Below, one piece after another: positions 1 through 8,680 of a stretch of DNA of 51,151 nt. The position numbers and the translations under genes were made by a program. Source of the DNA: Sphingomonadaceae bacterium (GTDB lineage Bacteria; Pseudomonadota; Alphaproteobacteria; Sphingomonadales; Sphingomonadaceae); NCBI GenBank assembly GCA_903642255.1, contig CAHJWP010000002.1:1-51151 (forward strand), given 5' to 3'. The stretch's first letter is position 1. The number at the start of each line of letters is the position of its first letter. Below the pieces are notes generated by a model. That model was not told the origin of the DNA. It did no database searches and worked only from the letters and a program-made list of their open reading frames with translations.

Positions 1-567
1 GGTCGCGGCATGCCTCCCCAGGTCGTCGGCGAAGGCACCGGTGTCGTCAAATTCTTCAACGGCCAGAAGGGTTTCGGCTTCGTCGTCCGCGATGACGGCG
101 GCGAGGACGTGTTCATCCACATCTCCGCGGTCGAGCAGGCCGGCCTGACCGGTCTGGCCGAGGGTCAGCCGCTCGGCTTCACGCTCGTCGATCGTGGCGG
201 CCGCATCTCGGCGACCGACCTCAAGATCGATGGCGAGCCGATGCCCGTCACCGACCGCGGTCCGCCGCGCGAGCGCGATGCGGCGGCACCCGGTGGCGCG
301 CGTGGTGGCGGCGGCGCTCCTGCAGGCGGCGGCGCGCAGCGCCAGCTGACCGGCGAGAAGGCGACGGGGACGGTCAAGTTCTTCAACGCGATGAAGGGCT
401 TCGGCTTTATCCAGCGCGACGACGGACAGCCCGATGCGTTCGTCCACATCTCCGCCGTCGAGCGCGCTGGCATGTCGACGCTGAACGAAGGCGACAAGCT
501 GGAATTCGAACTCGAGGTCGATCGTCGCGGCAAATATGCCGCGGTGAACCTGCAGGCGGCAGGCTGA
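1..567 (+). CDS. Two-domain cold-shock protein, 5' end cut by window edge
   Basis: Nucleic-acid-binding protein of the CspA family, expected to melt RNA structure in the cytoplasm. Two cold-shock domains are visible, each with the RNA-binding motifs: KGFGF followed by VFIHIS in the first, and KGFGF followed by FVHIS in the second. A Gly/Pro/Ala-rich linker joins them. The first ATG in the window is at base 10, but the reading frame is open back to base 1 (Gly-Arg-Gly before the Met). Sphingomonad homologues carry a Gly/Arg-rich N-terminal tail, so the true start is probably outside the window. Family assignment is secure; the start is not. Confidence 0.93.
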   Translation, partial: GRGMPPQVVGEGTGVVKFFNGQKGFGFVVRDDGGEDVFIHISAVEQAGLTGLAEGQPLGFTLVDRGGRISATDLKIDGEPMPVTDRGPPRERDAAAPGGARGGGGAPAGGGAQRQLTGEKATGTVKFFNAMKGFGFIQRDDGQPDAFVHISAVERAGMSTLNEGDKLEFELEVDRRGKYAAVNLQAAG

Positions 568-572
568 TCGAT

Positions 573-1427
573 ATGCGGCCGCCCCGGCGGTCGGCAGTGA
601 CGGACAGGCCCGGCTCGCGGCGACGCGGGTCGGGCCTCGTCATGTCCGCCGTCCTGATCCTGTCGCTCGCCGGCATCGCGCCGGCCGCTACGCCCCAGAC
701 CGCATCGGCACCCGGCGCGACGCTGATCCACGGCACGCCGATGCAGAACGCGACCATCGTCGCCCGCTACCCGCACGACCGCGCCGCGTTCACCGAAGGG
801 CTCTTCTGGTCGGAGGGGTTCCTTTACGAAAGCACGGGGATGGAGGGTCAGTCCGACATCCGCCGCGTCCGCCTGACCGACGGCAAGGTGCTGGCGCGCA
901 CCGTCCTGCCGCCGTCGCTGTTCGGCGAAGGCATCGCGCCCTGGCATGGCGAGATCGTCAGCATGACCTGGCGAACGGGCATAGGCTTCCGCTGGACCCG
1001 CGCCACGCTGAAGAAGACCGGCAGCTTCCGCTACCCCGGCGAGGGCTGGGGCCTGGCGGAGACGCCCGAGGGCTTCGTGCAATCCGACGGCAGCGCGGTG
1101 CTGCGCTTCCGCGACCCCGCGAGCTTCGCGGAGAAGCGGACGATCACGGCGACGCTGGCGGACGGCACGCCGGTCGTGAACCTGAACGAGGTCGAATGGG
1201 TGAAGGGCGAGATCCTGGCGAACATCTGGGAAACCGCGACGATCGCCCGGATCGACCCGGCCACCGGCCACATCAAGGCGCTGATCGACCTGCGCCCGCT
1301 ACGCGACGCGGTCGGCGCGAGCGGCAGGGACGCGGTGCTGAACGGCATCGCCTACGACGCGAAGGGCGACCGGCTGTTCGTGACGGGGAAGAACTGGAAG
1401 ACGCTGTTCCAGGTGCGGTTGCGGTAG
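573..1427 (+). CDS. Glutaminyl-peptide cyclotransferase (glutamine cyclotransferase), exported
   Basis: Member of the plant/bacterial-type glutamine cyclotransferase family (beta-propeller), which converts N-terminal Gln of peptides to pyroglutamate. The N-terminus has an Arg-rich stretch and then a hydrophobic segment ending in an Ala-rich cleavage region, so periplasmic export is likely. Diagnostic stretches are YESTGMEGQSDIRRV, LNEVEWVKGEILANIWET and LNGIAYDAKGDRLFVTGKNW near the C-terminus. Length (284 residues) suits the family. A second in-frame ATG at 642 would leave a shorter leader; the earlier start was kept because it supplies the positively charged n-region. It follows the cold-shock gene by 5 bases and may be cotranscribed. 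Confidence 0.88.
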   Translation: MRPPRRSAVTDRPGSRRRGSGLVMSAVLILSLAGIAPAATPQTASAPGATLIHGTPMQNATIVARYPHDRAAFTEGLFWSEGFLYESTGMEGQSDIRRVRLTDGKVLARTVLPPSLFGEGIAPWHGEIVSMTWRTGIGFRWTRATLKKTGSFRYPGEGWGLAETPEGFVQSDGSAVLRFRDPASFAEKRTITATLADGTPVVNLNEVEWVKGEILANIWETATIARIDPATGHIKALIDLRPLRDAVGASGRDAVLNGIAYDAKGDRLFVTGKNWKTLFQVRLR

Positions 1428-1456
1428 GTGTCGTAACAGTAGCCCGGCGATCCGGT

Positions 1457-1484
1457 TATAACTGGGCGTATATAACTGGGCGTA
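1457..1484. repeat. Perfect 14-bp tandem duplication
   Basis: TATAACTGGGCGTA occurs twice head to tail (1457-1470 and 1471-1484) in the gap between two convergent genes. No function is evident; it looks like a simple slippage duplication. Confidence 0.9.
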
Positions 1485-1522
1485 CGTGGGAACCGATGTC
1501 GGCGTCGTCGCTCGTGCTTCTC

Positions 1523-2344
1523 TTATTGCATTTCCTTTACCCTTGAGTCGTTACGCTTCTCGCCCAGATGAACGCGTCCGTCGGGCGTCAGCGGCGATAT
1601 GATCCGCAACGTATAGTGGCCATGGTCTGCAGGGTCGGGTGTAATGCCGATCACGCCGCCGCCAACCGAGAATAATCGTTCGGCTGGCTGGCTGCCGCGG
1701 CCAATGTCGCCGAAGATGTAGCCCCATTGGTTTACTACTTGATCGCCAATCCAAACCTGCCCCTTGATCCGCGCGATCTTGCCGAGATTCTGTACGTAAT
1801 AGCGCACGTGCACGGGTGCCCCGAGATCAAACGGCGCGGGCACGATCTCTCCGCCGCCATACGGGTCTCGATCGAGGAAATTGACGCCTGTCGTCAACAG
1901 GCTGTCATATCCGCCGAAGCCCAACCCTTCGTTGAACAAGCAAACCGACCCCAGTTTAGCGGAGCCTGCTTTATGCGTGACCGCACACCAGACGAGTTCC
2001 CTCGGAAATATCTCGACCTTGCCGGACATCCTGTTGCTTTCGGACCCTTGCATCGGCACGCCGTAGGCAGGGCTGCCCGCCGGCGCGACGATATCGCTGC
2101 CGCGCTGGATTGGCGTAACGACACGCCCCGTGTAGCCATAAGCGATCTCGCCATCGAGGAACGGCTGATCGCGACCGAATGTGGTGCGGATTGTTGGTGG
2201 ATGCGCGAAGGTGAAGGGCTCGCGGCCCGGCTCGATCGCGGTCGGCTTCGCACCAGGCGTGAGCACAACCTTTGCCCATACGGGTGCCAATGTCGCCGCT
2301 ATCAACCCTATCGTTAATACGAGTCTTGCCGAATCGCGTCGCAT
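1523..2344 (-). CDS. Exported protein of unknown function
   Basis: Not recognised. The protein starts with a clear signal peptide (MRRDSARLVLTIGLIAATLAPVWA) and is otherwise soluble-looking, about 273 residues, with many Gly and Pro residues and two Cys (in WCAV and VCLF). It should therefore reside in the periplasm or outside the cell. It stands alone on the minus strand, convergent with the cyclotransferase gene. GC content and codon use look like those of the neighbouring core genes, though the coding strand is slightly richer in AT than the ligase that follows. Confidence 0.75.
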   Translation of the reverse strand: MRRDSARLVLTIGLIAATLAPVWAKVVLTPGAKPTAIEPGREPFTFAHPPTIRTTFGRDQPFLDGEIAYGYTGRVVTPIQRGSDIVAPAGSPAYGVPMQGSESNRMSGKVEIFPRELVWCAVTHKAGSAKLGSVCLFNEGLGFGGYDSLLTTGVNFLDRDPYGGGEIVPAPFDLGAPVHVRYYVQNLGKIARIKGQVWIGDQVVNQWGYIFGDIGRGSQPAERLFSVGGGVIGITPDPADHGHYTLRIISPLTPDGRVHLGEKRNDSRVKEMQ

Positions 2345-2466
2345 AATATGCCCCCCAGCGCTCTAAATGCCGCCTTCGATTGATGTCTGCAACCGCGACG
2401 CCTCGTGCTGTCCGCGGAATGTTTGATGGTCGGCATGAACCACGTTGCCGACGCTCCGACCGCCCC

Positions 2467-4053
2467 TCAAGTCGCCATCCGCCGCAGCGTATCGATCAGG
2501 TCCGCCTCCGCCGCGGGCTTGTCGGTCCGGATCCGCGCAATCCGCGGGAAGCGCATCGCGACGCCGGATTTGTGCCGCTTCGACGCATGGATCGAGTCGA
2601 ACGCGATCTCCAGCACCAGCGTCTTCTCGACCTCGCGCACCGGGCCGAAGCGCGCGGTGGTGTGGTTGCGCACGAACGAATCGAGCATCTTCAGCTCTTC
2701 GTCGGTGATCCCCGAATACGCCTTGCCGACCGGCAGCAGCTCGCCGCCGTCCTCGGGCGGCGCGGTCCAGCAGCCGAAGCTGTAATCGCTGTACCAGCTC
2801 GACCGGCGGCCGTTGCCGCGTTGCGCGTACATCATGACGCAGTCGGCGGTCAGCGGATCGCGTTTCCATTTGTACCACAGCCCGGCGCGCCGACCGGTGA
2901 CATAGGCCGAGTCGCGGCGTTTGAGCATCACCCCCTCGATCGCGGCATCGCGCGCGCCGGCGCGGATCGCCTCGAGGTCGCTGAAATCCGCCGCCTCGAT
3001 CACCTGGCTGAGATCGAACCGATCGGGATCGAGCGCATCCGCAAACGCCTCCAGCCGCCCGCGCCGCTCGTTCCAGGGCAGCGCGCGGCAATCCTCCTGC
3101 CCATCGAACAGGATGTCGTACAAGCGGACGAAGGCGGGATACGCCGCGAGCATCTTCGCCGATACGGTCTTGCGACCCAGCCGCTGCTGCAGCGCGTTGA
3201 AGCTTGCCGCCTCCCCGCGCTGGAACTCGCCCTTCACCAGCAATTCGCCGTCGACCACGCCTGGCGTCGCAAACGCCGCGGCGACGTCGGGAAAACTGCC
3301 CGTCACGTCGTCGCCGGTCCGGCTGTAGAGCCGCGTGACGCCCGCGACATGGACGATCTGGACGCGAATGCCGTCCCATTTCCATTCGGCGGCATAGTCG
3401 GCGAGATCGACGCGCAGGTCCTCCAGCGGGTGCGCGAGCATGAAGGGGCGGAACACCGGCACGTCGGCCGCGGTCGGCTGCGCGCTTCGCCCCTCCGCCC
3501 AGGCGAAGAGCGAGGTGTAGGGCGGGGTCAACCCGTGCCAGACCTCCTCGACCGCATCGACCGCGATCCCGAACGCACTCGCCAGCGCGGTCTTGGCGAG
3601 GCGCGCGGAGACGCCGATCCGCAAGCCGCCCGTCGCCATCTTCAGCAGCGCGTAGCGCTCCTCCGCATCGCACCGGTCGAGCATCGCCGCGAGCGCGCCC
3701 GGCGCGTCGGATCGCGACAGGGTCATCAGCCGGTCGACGACCGCGGCGACCGACAGCGGTTCCGGATCGAGCGGCACGGGTGGTGCCGGCCATAGCAGCG
3801 CGACCGTCTCCGCGGTGTCGCCGACATAGTCGCGGCTCATGCGGAACAGCACGGGGTCGGTGCGCGCTTCGATCAGTGCGCGAATCGCGGCCGGCTTGAC
3901 GCCGGGCAAGTCGAGATCGCCGGTCAGCGCCGCCATCGCCCAGCCGCGATCCGGATCGGGCGTCGCGATCAGGTAATCGCCGATCAGCTTCAGCTTCGCG
4001 TTTCGCGACCGCGTGTAGACCAGCGAATCGATCAGCGCGGCAAAGGCGTGCAT
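2467..4053 (-). CDS. ATP-dependent DNA ligase
   Basis: Seals nicks in duplex DNA using ATP; this bacterial family accompanies the main NAD-dependent ligase and is usually assigned to repair. The adenylation motif is WKWDGIR with Lys225 as the predicted AMP-accepting residue. Later nucleotidyltransferase motifs are present (VDGELLVKG, EGVMLKRRDSAY, WYKWKRD), followed by the OB-fold with its Arg-rich C-terminal region. The N-terminal 200 residues match the DNA-binding domain of this family. Length is 528 residues. In many alphaproteobacteria this ligase sits with an exonuclease, a helicase and a metallophosphoesterase; none of those is next to it here. Confidence 0.95.
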   Translation of the reverse strand: MHAFAALIDSLVYTRSRNAKLKLIGDYLIATPDPDRGWAMAALTGDLDLPGVKPAAIRALIEARTDPVLFRMSRDYVGDTAETVALLWPAPPVPLDPEPLSVAAVVDRLMTLSRSDAPGALAAMLDRCDAEERYALLKMATGGLRIGVSARLAKTALASAFGIAVDAVEEVWHGLTPPYTSLFAWAEGRSAQPTAADVPVFRPFMLAHPLEDLRVDLADYAAEWKWDGIRVQIVHVAGVTRLYSRTGDDVTGSFPDVAAAFATPGVVDGELLVKGEFQRGEAASFNALQQRLGRKTVSAKMLAAYPAFVRLYDILFDGQEDCRALPWNERRGRLEAFADALDPDRFDLSQVIEAADFSDLEAIRAGARDAAIEGVMLKRRDSAYVTGRRAGLWYKWKRDPLTADCVMMYAQRGNGRRSSWYSDYSFGCWTAPPEDGGELLPVGKAYSGITDEELKMLDSFVRNHTTARFGPVREVEKTLVLEIAFDSIHASKRHKSGVAMRFPRIARIRTDKPAAEADLIDTLRRMAT

Positions 4054-4120
4054 TGCCGTATGGCTCCCGTCCGACGAAGATTTCGCCCACCGCCAACGTA
4101 CAAGCGGACGCGCCGGTTCG

Positions 4121-4687
4121 CTATAGCAGCCCCACCGCCGTCAGGCCGATCGCCGCGCCGGCCGGCAGGAACAGCGCACCCGCGCCCACGCGCACCCATC
4201 GCCACGGCACGCGCGCCCAAGCCGCCTCGCCGAGGATCGCCGCCGGCACGACGACCGCGAGCGATCCGATCGTCGCACCGATGGCGGCGAGAACGGGAAA
4301 CGGGGTCCGTGCGGCAAGCGTCACGACGATGAACTGCACGCCGTCGCCGAATGCGAGGATGAAGAGCCCGACAAGCGTCGTCGGCACCGCCCCCAGCCGC
4401 CACCCTGACAGCCGCTCGGGCATCTTCACCGGAAAGAACGCGCCCCCGCCTTGCAGCACCAGCGCCATCCCGAGAAACAATTGCTTCGCCTCCGGCGTGA
4501 TCCGCGGCGCGATGAACGCCCCGCCCGCCGCCGCGATACCGCTCGCCGCGAGGAGCGCGACCGCGGCGGCGGCGATGACGCGACCGGGCGCGCGGTAGCG
4601 ATCGGCGAGGATCGCGACGAGCCACGCGGTCTTGTCGCCGAGCTGCCCGAGCGCCGCGGCAACGATCGCCGCCATCAGCGCGTCCAT
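4121..4687 (-). CDS. GDT1/TMEM165-like membrane protein
   Basis: Small polytopic inner-membrane protein with about six hydrophobic segments in two halves, fitting the UPF0016/GDT1 family of divalent cation (Mn/Ca) transporters. Each half of that family carries an E-x-G-D-[KR]-[ST] motif. The first half here reads GQLGDKTAW and the second AFGDGVQFIV, so the acidic Glu is Gln in the first repeat and the second repeat is also altered. Transport may be changed or lost. It starts 7 bases after the preceding small gene on the same strand, so the two are probably one operon. Confidence 0.72.
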   Translation of the reverse strand: MDALMAAIVAAALGQLGDKTAWLVAILADRYRAPGRVIAAAAVALLAASGIAAAGGAFIAPRITPEAKQLFLGMALVLQGGGAFFPVKMPERLSGWRLGAVPTTLVGLFILAFGDGVQFIVVTLAARTPFPVLAAIGATIGSLAVVVPAAILGEAAWARVPWRWVRVGAGALFLPAGAAIGLTAVGLL

Positions 4688-4694
4688 GCGACCG

Positions 4695-5027
4695 TCAGCC
4701 GGCGAGCCGGACCGAGCAGGCGGCGGCGAAGATATCGCACGCCGTCAGATCCTGCCGGTCGCTGCGTACCGCGTCGCTCAGCATCGACAGCCAGCCATGG
4801 ACCAGTGCGCCATGCTCGCCGCGCGACAGCGCCGAATCGAGGAAATGCGCGACGGTGACCGCGGGGTGGAGGCCGTTGCGGTGCGCGATGACGCGGATGG
4901 CGTCGACATCGGGGGCCAGTTCGCACGCCCGGGCATAGGGCGCGCGGACATCGATCGCGGCGATCCGCGCGGCGAGTTCGGCCTTGATCGCGGCGATGTC
5001 GCCGCCGGACCCCATCATCGACGCCAT
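4695..5027 (-). CDS. Small cytosolic protein of unknown function
   Basis: Not recognised. The predicted 110-residue protein is mainly helical with no signal peptide or membrane segment. The frame is open further upstream to 5123, but the Arg-rich extension looks non-coding, so the ATG at 5027 (protein starting MASMMGSGGD) was chosen; ATGs at 5018 and 5015 are alternatives. It lies immediately upstream of the GDT1-like gene and probably shares its transcript. Confidence 0.6.
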   Translation of the reverse strand: MASMMGSGGDIAAIKAELAARIAAIDVRAPYARACELAPDVDAIRVIAHRNGLHPAVTVAHFLDSALSRGEHGALVHGWLSMLSDAVRSDRQDLTACDIFAAACSVRLAG

Positions 5028-5199
5028 GTTCCGCGCTCCCCCCTTCACCATCGCTCGCACGCTGCGCTCGCAGCGGTAAAGATCGCGTGAACCTATCGCT
5101 GCGGTTGACTTGGGGGGCGTCATGCGTCATGCGCCGCGGCTGATCGGGCGGCGGCCGTCGTCGCATGCCCTTAGCTTTTACCCGCAGGATTTTGGGCTC

Positions 5200-5367
5200 A
5201 TGGCCAAGCCGACCACCGTCAAGATCAAGCTCGTCTCGACCGCCGATACCGGTTTCTTCTACGTTACCAAGAAGAACCCGCGGACGAAGACGGAGAAGCT
5301 GTCGTTCAGCAAATATGACCCCGTCGTGCGCAAGCATGTCGAGTTCAAGGAAGCCAAGATCAAGTGA
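5200..5367 (+). CDS. rpmG: 50S ribosomal protein L33
   Basis: Structural protein of the large ribosomal subunit. The 55-residue product starts [13 protein letters not shown] and contains the family core [13 protein letters not shown] and [14 protein letters not shown]. It is the zinc-free type, lacking the Cys pairs of the other L33 paralogue group. The ATG at 5200 has an AGGA-type ribosome-binding site 11 bases upstream. The frame is open further upstream but the extension is not L33-like. Confidence 0.98.
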   Translation: MAKPTTVKIKLVSTADTGFFYVTKKNPRTKTEKLSFSKYDPVVRKHVEFKEAKIK

Positions 5368-5467
5368 GCGGACGGGCGGCGTAAGCTGCCCTTGGATCAT
5401 CCCGGTGCCGGCCGGGAATCGGGCCGCAGGCGGTAACGCTTGCGGCGTTTTCGTCGTGGAGCCGGTC

Positions 5468-5549
5468 GTCATGCCGGGCTCGTCCCGGCATCCAGAGCCC
5501 CGCGGGAGGTCCTCTCGGCCCTGGACCCCGGCACGAGGCCGGGGTGACG
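5468..5549. repeat. Interspersed palindromic repeat, type I, copy 1
   Basis: About 82 bases beginning GTCATGCCGGGCTCGTCCCG and ending with GCCGGGGTGACG. The outer arms are near-inverted copies of each other. A second copy at 7393-7474 shares the first 28 bases exactly and has a similar right arm. It lies between convergent genes rpmG and the DivK-like gene, where it could also act as a terminator. It resembles the REP-type elements common in sphingomonad genomes. Confidence 0.85.
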
Positions 5550-5553
5550 AAGG

Positions 5554-5916
5554 TTACACCAACGCCCCGACAGCGTCCATGAACCGCACCAGGCTGATCG
5601 GCTTCGATACATACGCGTCCGCCCCCGCCGCGCGGATCCGGTCCTCGTCGTCGCGGCCAGCATAGGCGGTCACCGCCATGACCGGGATGGTCGCCAGCGC
5701 TTCGTCCGCCTTCATCTCCAGGATCAGGTCGTAGCCGGTCACATGCGGCATCTGGATATCCATGATGACGAGATCGGGCAGGAAGTCGCGCGCGCGCGCC
5801 ACCGCCTCGCGACCGTCGCGGACCGGCTCCACCGCGAACTCGTGCGCACGCAGGAGATCGCAGAACAGCTTCAGGTTCAGTTCGTTGTCCTCGACAACGA
5901 GCACCCTTTTTGCCAC
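5554..5916 (-). CDS. divK: DivK-like single-domain response regulator
   Basis: Receiver-only response regulator; in Caulobacter DivK controls the PleC/DivJ/DivL cell-cycle phosphorelay, and the same role is likely here. All phosphorylation-site residues are present: Asp10 in VVEDNELN, Asp53 in VIMDIQMP, Thr83 in AVTAYAG and Lys105 in YVSKPIS. The start is a GTG at 5916, with GAGGGA about 10 bases before it; no in-frame ATG fits. The product is 120 residues, normal for DivK. It is divergent from the DUF3572 gene, 45 bases away. Confidence 0.92.
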   Translation of the reverse strand: MAKRVLVVEDNELNLKLFCDLLRAHEFAVEPVRDGREAVARARDFLPDLVIMDIQMPHVTGYDLILEMKADEALATIPVMAVTAYAGRDDEDRIRAAGADAYVSKPISLVRFMDAVGALV

Positions 5917-5961
5917 GCGCAACGCATCCCTCGATCCCAACCGGAGGCCCGACGATAGGCA

Positions 5962-6249
5962 ATGGACGCGCGCGACACAAATGAAGAGCGATCGGGCGAA
6001 GAGGACGCGACTGCGCTCGGCCTGCGTGCGCTGGTCTGGACGTTGGTCGTCCCCGATCGGGCGATGCGGCTGCTGGCGGTGACGGGGCTGGAACCCCATG
6101 ACCTGCGGGCGCGTGCCGGCGACCCCGCGGTCATCGCCGCCGCGCTCGGTTTCCTGGAGGCGCATGAGCCCGACCTCATCGAATGCGCCGCCGAACTTGG
6201 CGTGAAACCCGCCGCGCTGGTGGCGGCACGCGCGAGGCTGGAGGCATGA
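5962..6249 (+). CDS. DUF3572 family protein
   Basis: Small alphaproteobacterial protein of unknown function, 95 residues, matching DUF3572 by the pattern LRALVWTLVVPDRAMRLLAVTGLEP and the C-terminal helix with HEPDLIECAAELGVKP. It is divergent from the DivK-like gene, a common arrangement in this class. Its stop overlaps the start of the next gene (ATGA), so the two are translationally coupled. Confidence 0.88.
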   Translation: MDARDTNEERSGEEDATALGLRALVWTLVVPDRAMRLLAVTGLEPHDLRARAGDPAVIAAALGFLEAHEPDLIECAAELGVKPAALVAARARLEA

Positions 6250-6875
6250 GCCGGCCGTTGCTCATCACCGATTGCGACGAGGTGCTGCTTCACATGGCCC
6301 GCCATTTCGGCAACTGGCTGGGCGAGGCGAAGGACATCGATTTCGCGGTGGCGACCGGCGATTTCGCGAACGCGATGACGAGGCGCGACGGCGGGCCGCG
6401 GCCGACCCAGGCGGAGATGTGGGGGATGCTCGGCGAGTTCTTCCCGGCCGAGATGAGCCGCCAGACGCTGGTGCCGCATGCGCGCGAGGCGCTCGGTCGC
6501 CTCGCCGAGATCGCCGACATCGTCGTTCTCACCAATCTGCAGGACGAATGCCGGCAGCCGCGGATCGAACAGCTCGCCGCATTCGGGATCGACCACCGGG
6601 TCGATTGCAACCAGGGCGGCAAGGGTGATCCGGTGGCGAGGCTGGTCGCCGAACATGGCGATCCGGTGACCGTGTTCGTCGACGATCTGGCGGTGCATCA
6701 CGCATCGGTCGCGAAGGCCGCGCCGGGGGTGCACCGGCTTCACATGATCGCCGAACCGGCGCTCGCCGCCACGATGCCGCCGGCCCCCGCAGCGCATGCG
6801 CGGATCGACGATTGGCAGGATGCGGAACATTGGATCGCGGCACGCTTCGCCGCGGGTATGCCCGCCGACGCTTGA
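6246..6875 (+). CDS. HAD-family hydrolase
   Basis: Predicted haloacid-dehalogenase-type phosphatase, 209 residues. The N-terminus LLITDCDEVLLHM carries the D-x-D nucleophile motif, VVLTNLQDE supplies the conserved Thr of motif II, and PVTVFVDDLAVHH gives the acidic motif IV, with Lys in GGKGDP as motif III. The substrate cannot be told. The ATG at 6246 overlaps the DUF3572 stop codon, so the genes are one operon; the RidA gene follows 29 bases later. Confidence 0.88.
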   Translation: MSRPLLITDCDEVLLHMARHFGNWLGEAKDIDFAVATGDFANAMTRRDGGPRPTQAEMWGMLGEFFPAEMSRQTLVPHAREALGRLAEIADIVVLTNLQDECRQPRIEQLAAFGIDHRVDCNQGGKGDPVARLVAEHGDPVTVFVDDLAVHHASVAKAAPGVHRLHMIAEPALAATMPPAPAAHARIDDWQDAEHWIAARFAAGMPADA

Positions 6876-6904
6876 CGAGAACCCGACATGATGAGGACCA
6901 CACC

Positions 6905-7381
6905 ATGACCGACCGAATCGACCGCAAGCTCGCCGAACTGGGCCTCTCGCTTCCCAAGGCGGCCGCGCCCGTCGCCGCCTATGTCCCCGTGGTCGAGGCG
7001 GGCGGGTTGCTCCATCTGTCGGGGCAGTTGCCGTTCGTCGACGGTACGCTCGTCACCGGGCGGCTGGGCGACGGCGTATCGCTGGAGGACGGACAGGCGG
7101 CGGCGCGGGCGTGCGGGCTGATGATCGTCGCGCAGCTGAAGAAATATCTCGGCGACCTGGCACGCGTCGAACGGATCGTGAAGCTCGGCGTGTTCGTGAA
7201 CTCCGCCGCCGATTTCACCGATCAGCCAAGGGTCGCGAACGGCGCGTCGGACCTGATGGTCGCGTTGTTCGGCGATGTCGGCAAGCATGCGCGCTCCGCG
7301 GTCGGCGTGCCGACCTTGCCGCTGGGTGCCGCGGTGGAGATCGATGCGATCGTACAGGTTTCGGCGTCCGCGCTGGGTTGA
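6905..7381 (+). CDS. RidA family protein (YjgF-like)
   Basis: Member of the RidA/YjgF superfamily, in which RidA hydrolyses reactive enamine/imine intermediates released by PLP enzymes. The 158-residue length and the pattern EAGGLLHLSGQLPFVDG followed by AARACGLMIVAQLKKYLGDL match the larger YjgF subgroup (about 150 residues) rather than the 130-residue archetype, so its substrate may differ. The start ATG is at 6905, 29 bases after the HAD gene on the same strand. Confidence 0.88.
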   Translation: MTDRIDRKLAELGLSLPKAAAPVAAYVPVVEAGGLLHLSGQLPFVDGTLVTGRLGDGVSLEDGQAAARACGLMIVAQLKKYLGDLARVERIVKLGVFVNSAADFTDQPRVANGASDLMVALFGDVGKHARSAVGVPTLPLGAAVEIDAIVQVSASALG

Positions 7382-7392
7382 GCCCCTATTCC

Positions 7393-7474
7393 GTCATGCC
7401 GGGCTCGTCCCGGCATCCAGGGCAAAGAGCGACGCCCTCGCGGCTCTGGACCCCGGGACAAGCCCGGGGTGACG
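7393..7474. repeat. Interspersed palindromic repeat, type I, copy 2
   Basis: Starts GTCATGCCGGGCTCGTCCCG like the copy at 5468 and ends AAGCCCGGGGTGACG. The middle third differs between copies. It lies in the 162-base gap between two same-strand genes. Confidence 0.85.
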
Positions 7475-7543
7475 GGGTAGCGATCCGCAAAGTCTCGCCC
7501 TTCATCTTGAGCCTCCCCCCGCCCACGCCCATCTAGGCACAGC

Positions 7544-8680
7544 ATGACCACGCCCGTCACCGCCCGCCTCGCCGACGGCGTATCGCAGCTTTCGGCGGCG
7601 GACTGGGATGCGTGCGCCGGGACGGCCAACCCGTTCGTCGGCCACGCCTTCCTCACCGCGTTGGAGGAATCGGGTAGCGTCGGCGGCCGGTCGGGCTGGC
7701 AGCCGCTGCCGATAGTCATCGACGCTGCGGACGGCACGCCGGCCGCGATCGCCCCGGCTTATGCCAAGAGCCACAGCCAGGGCGAATATGTCTTCGATCA
7801 CGCCTGGGCAGATGCATGGGAACGCGCAGGGGGGCGCTATTACCCGAAGCTGCAGATCGCCGCGCCCTTCTCCCCCGTCCCCGGCCCCCGCCTGCTGCTG
7901 CGCGACGCGCATCTCGCGCCCGCGCTGATCGGCGCGATCGAGGCGGTAACGGATCGAAGCGAATTGTCGTCCGCGCACGCGACCTTCGTCACGCCCGGCC
8001 AAGTCCCGCTGTTCGAGGCGGCGGGCTGGCTGATCCGGCAGGGGACGCAGTTCCACTGGCGCAACCAGGGCTATGCCGGGTTCGACGATTTTCTGGCCGT
8101 CCTGTCCAGCCGCAAGCGGAAAGCGATCCGCAAGGAACGCGCCGCCGCGGTCGAGGGGCTGACGATCCGCCACGTCACCGGACCCGCGATTACCGCGGCG
8201 GACTGGGCGGCGTTCTGGACCTTCTACCAGGACACCGGCGCGCGCAAATGGGGACAGCCCTATCTCACCCGCCCCTTCTTCCTGCGGATCGGCGAGACGA
8301 TGGCGGACCGGATCCTGCTGATCTTGGCGGAGCGCGACGGCAAGGCCATCGCGGGTGCGCTGAACGTCATCGGCGACGATACGCTGTACGGCCGCTATTG
8401 GGGCACGACCGAGGAGGTGCCGTTCCTCCATTTCGAACTCTGCTATTACCAGGCGATCGACGCCGCCATCGCGCGCGGGCTGACGACCGTCGAGGCGGGC
8501 GCGCAGGGCGAACACAAGCTGGCGCGCGGTTATTCGCCGGTGCCGACCTGGTCGGCGCATTATATCCCGGACAAGGGCTTCCGCCGGGCGATCGCGGATT
8601 TCCTGGTCCGCGAGCGCGAGGCGGTGGCGGCGGACCGCGATTATCTGGAGGGGCTGACCCCGTTCAAGCGCGGCGGCTGA
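7544..8680 (+). CDS. FemAB-like acyltransferase (DUF482 / GNAT superfamily)
   Basis: 378-residue cytoplasmic protein of the FemAB-related GNAT group (PF04339). Members are annotated as peptidoglycan- or amino-acyl-transfer enzymes but few have been tested. Typical stretches are AGTANPFVGHAFLTALEESG at the N-terminus, FHWRNQGYAGFDDFLAVLSS in the middle, and EHKLARGYSPVPTWSAHYI near the C-terminus. The last 40 bases overlap the 3' end of the convergent membrane-protein gene. Confidence 0.88.
   Translation: MTTPVTARLADGVSQLSAADWDACAGTANPFVGHAFLTALEESGSVGGRSGWQPLPIVIDAADGTPAAIAPAYAKSHSQGEYVFDHAWADAWERAGGRYYPKLQIAAPFSPVPGPRLLLRDAHLAPALIGAIEAVTDRSELSSAHATFVTPGQVPLFEAAGWLIRQGTQFHWRNQGYAGFDDFLAVLSSRKRKAIRKERAAAVEGLTIRHVTGPAITAADWAAFWTFYQDTGARKWGQPYLTRPFFLRIGETMADRILLILAERDGKAIAGALNVIGDDTLYGRYWGTTEEVPFLHFELCYYQAIDAAIARGLTTVEAGAQGEHKLARGYSPVPTWSAHYIPDKGFRRAIADFLVREREAVAADRDYLEGLTPFKRGG

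Noticed and set aside
2380-3795. Long open frame on the plus strand
   Set aside because: Antisense to the DNA ligase, Arg/Asp/His-rich composition typical of a shadow of GC-rich coding DNA, no family features.
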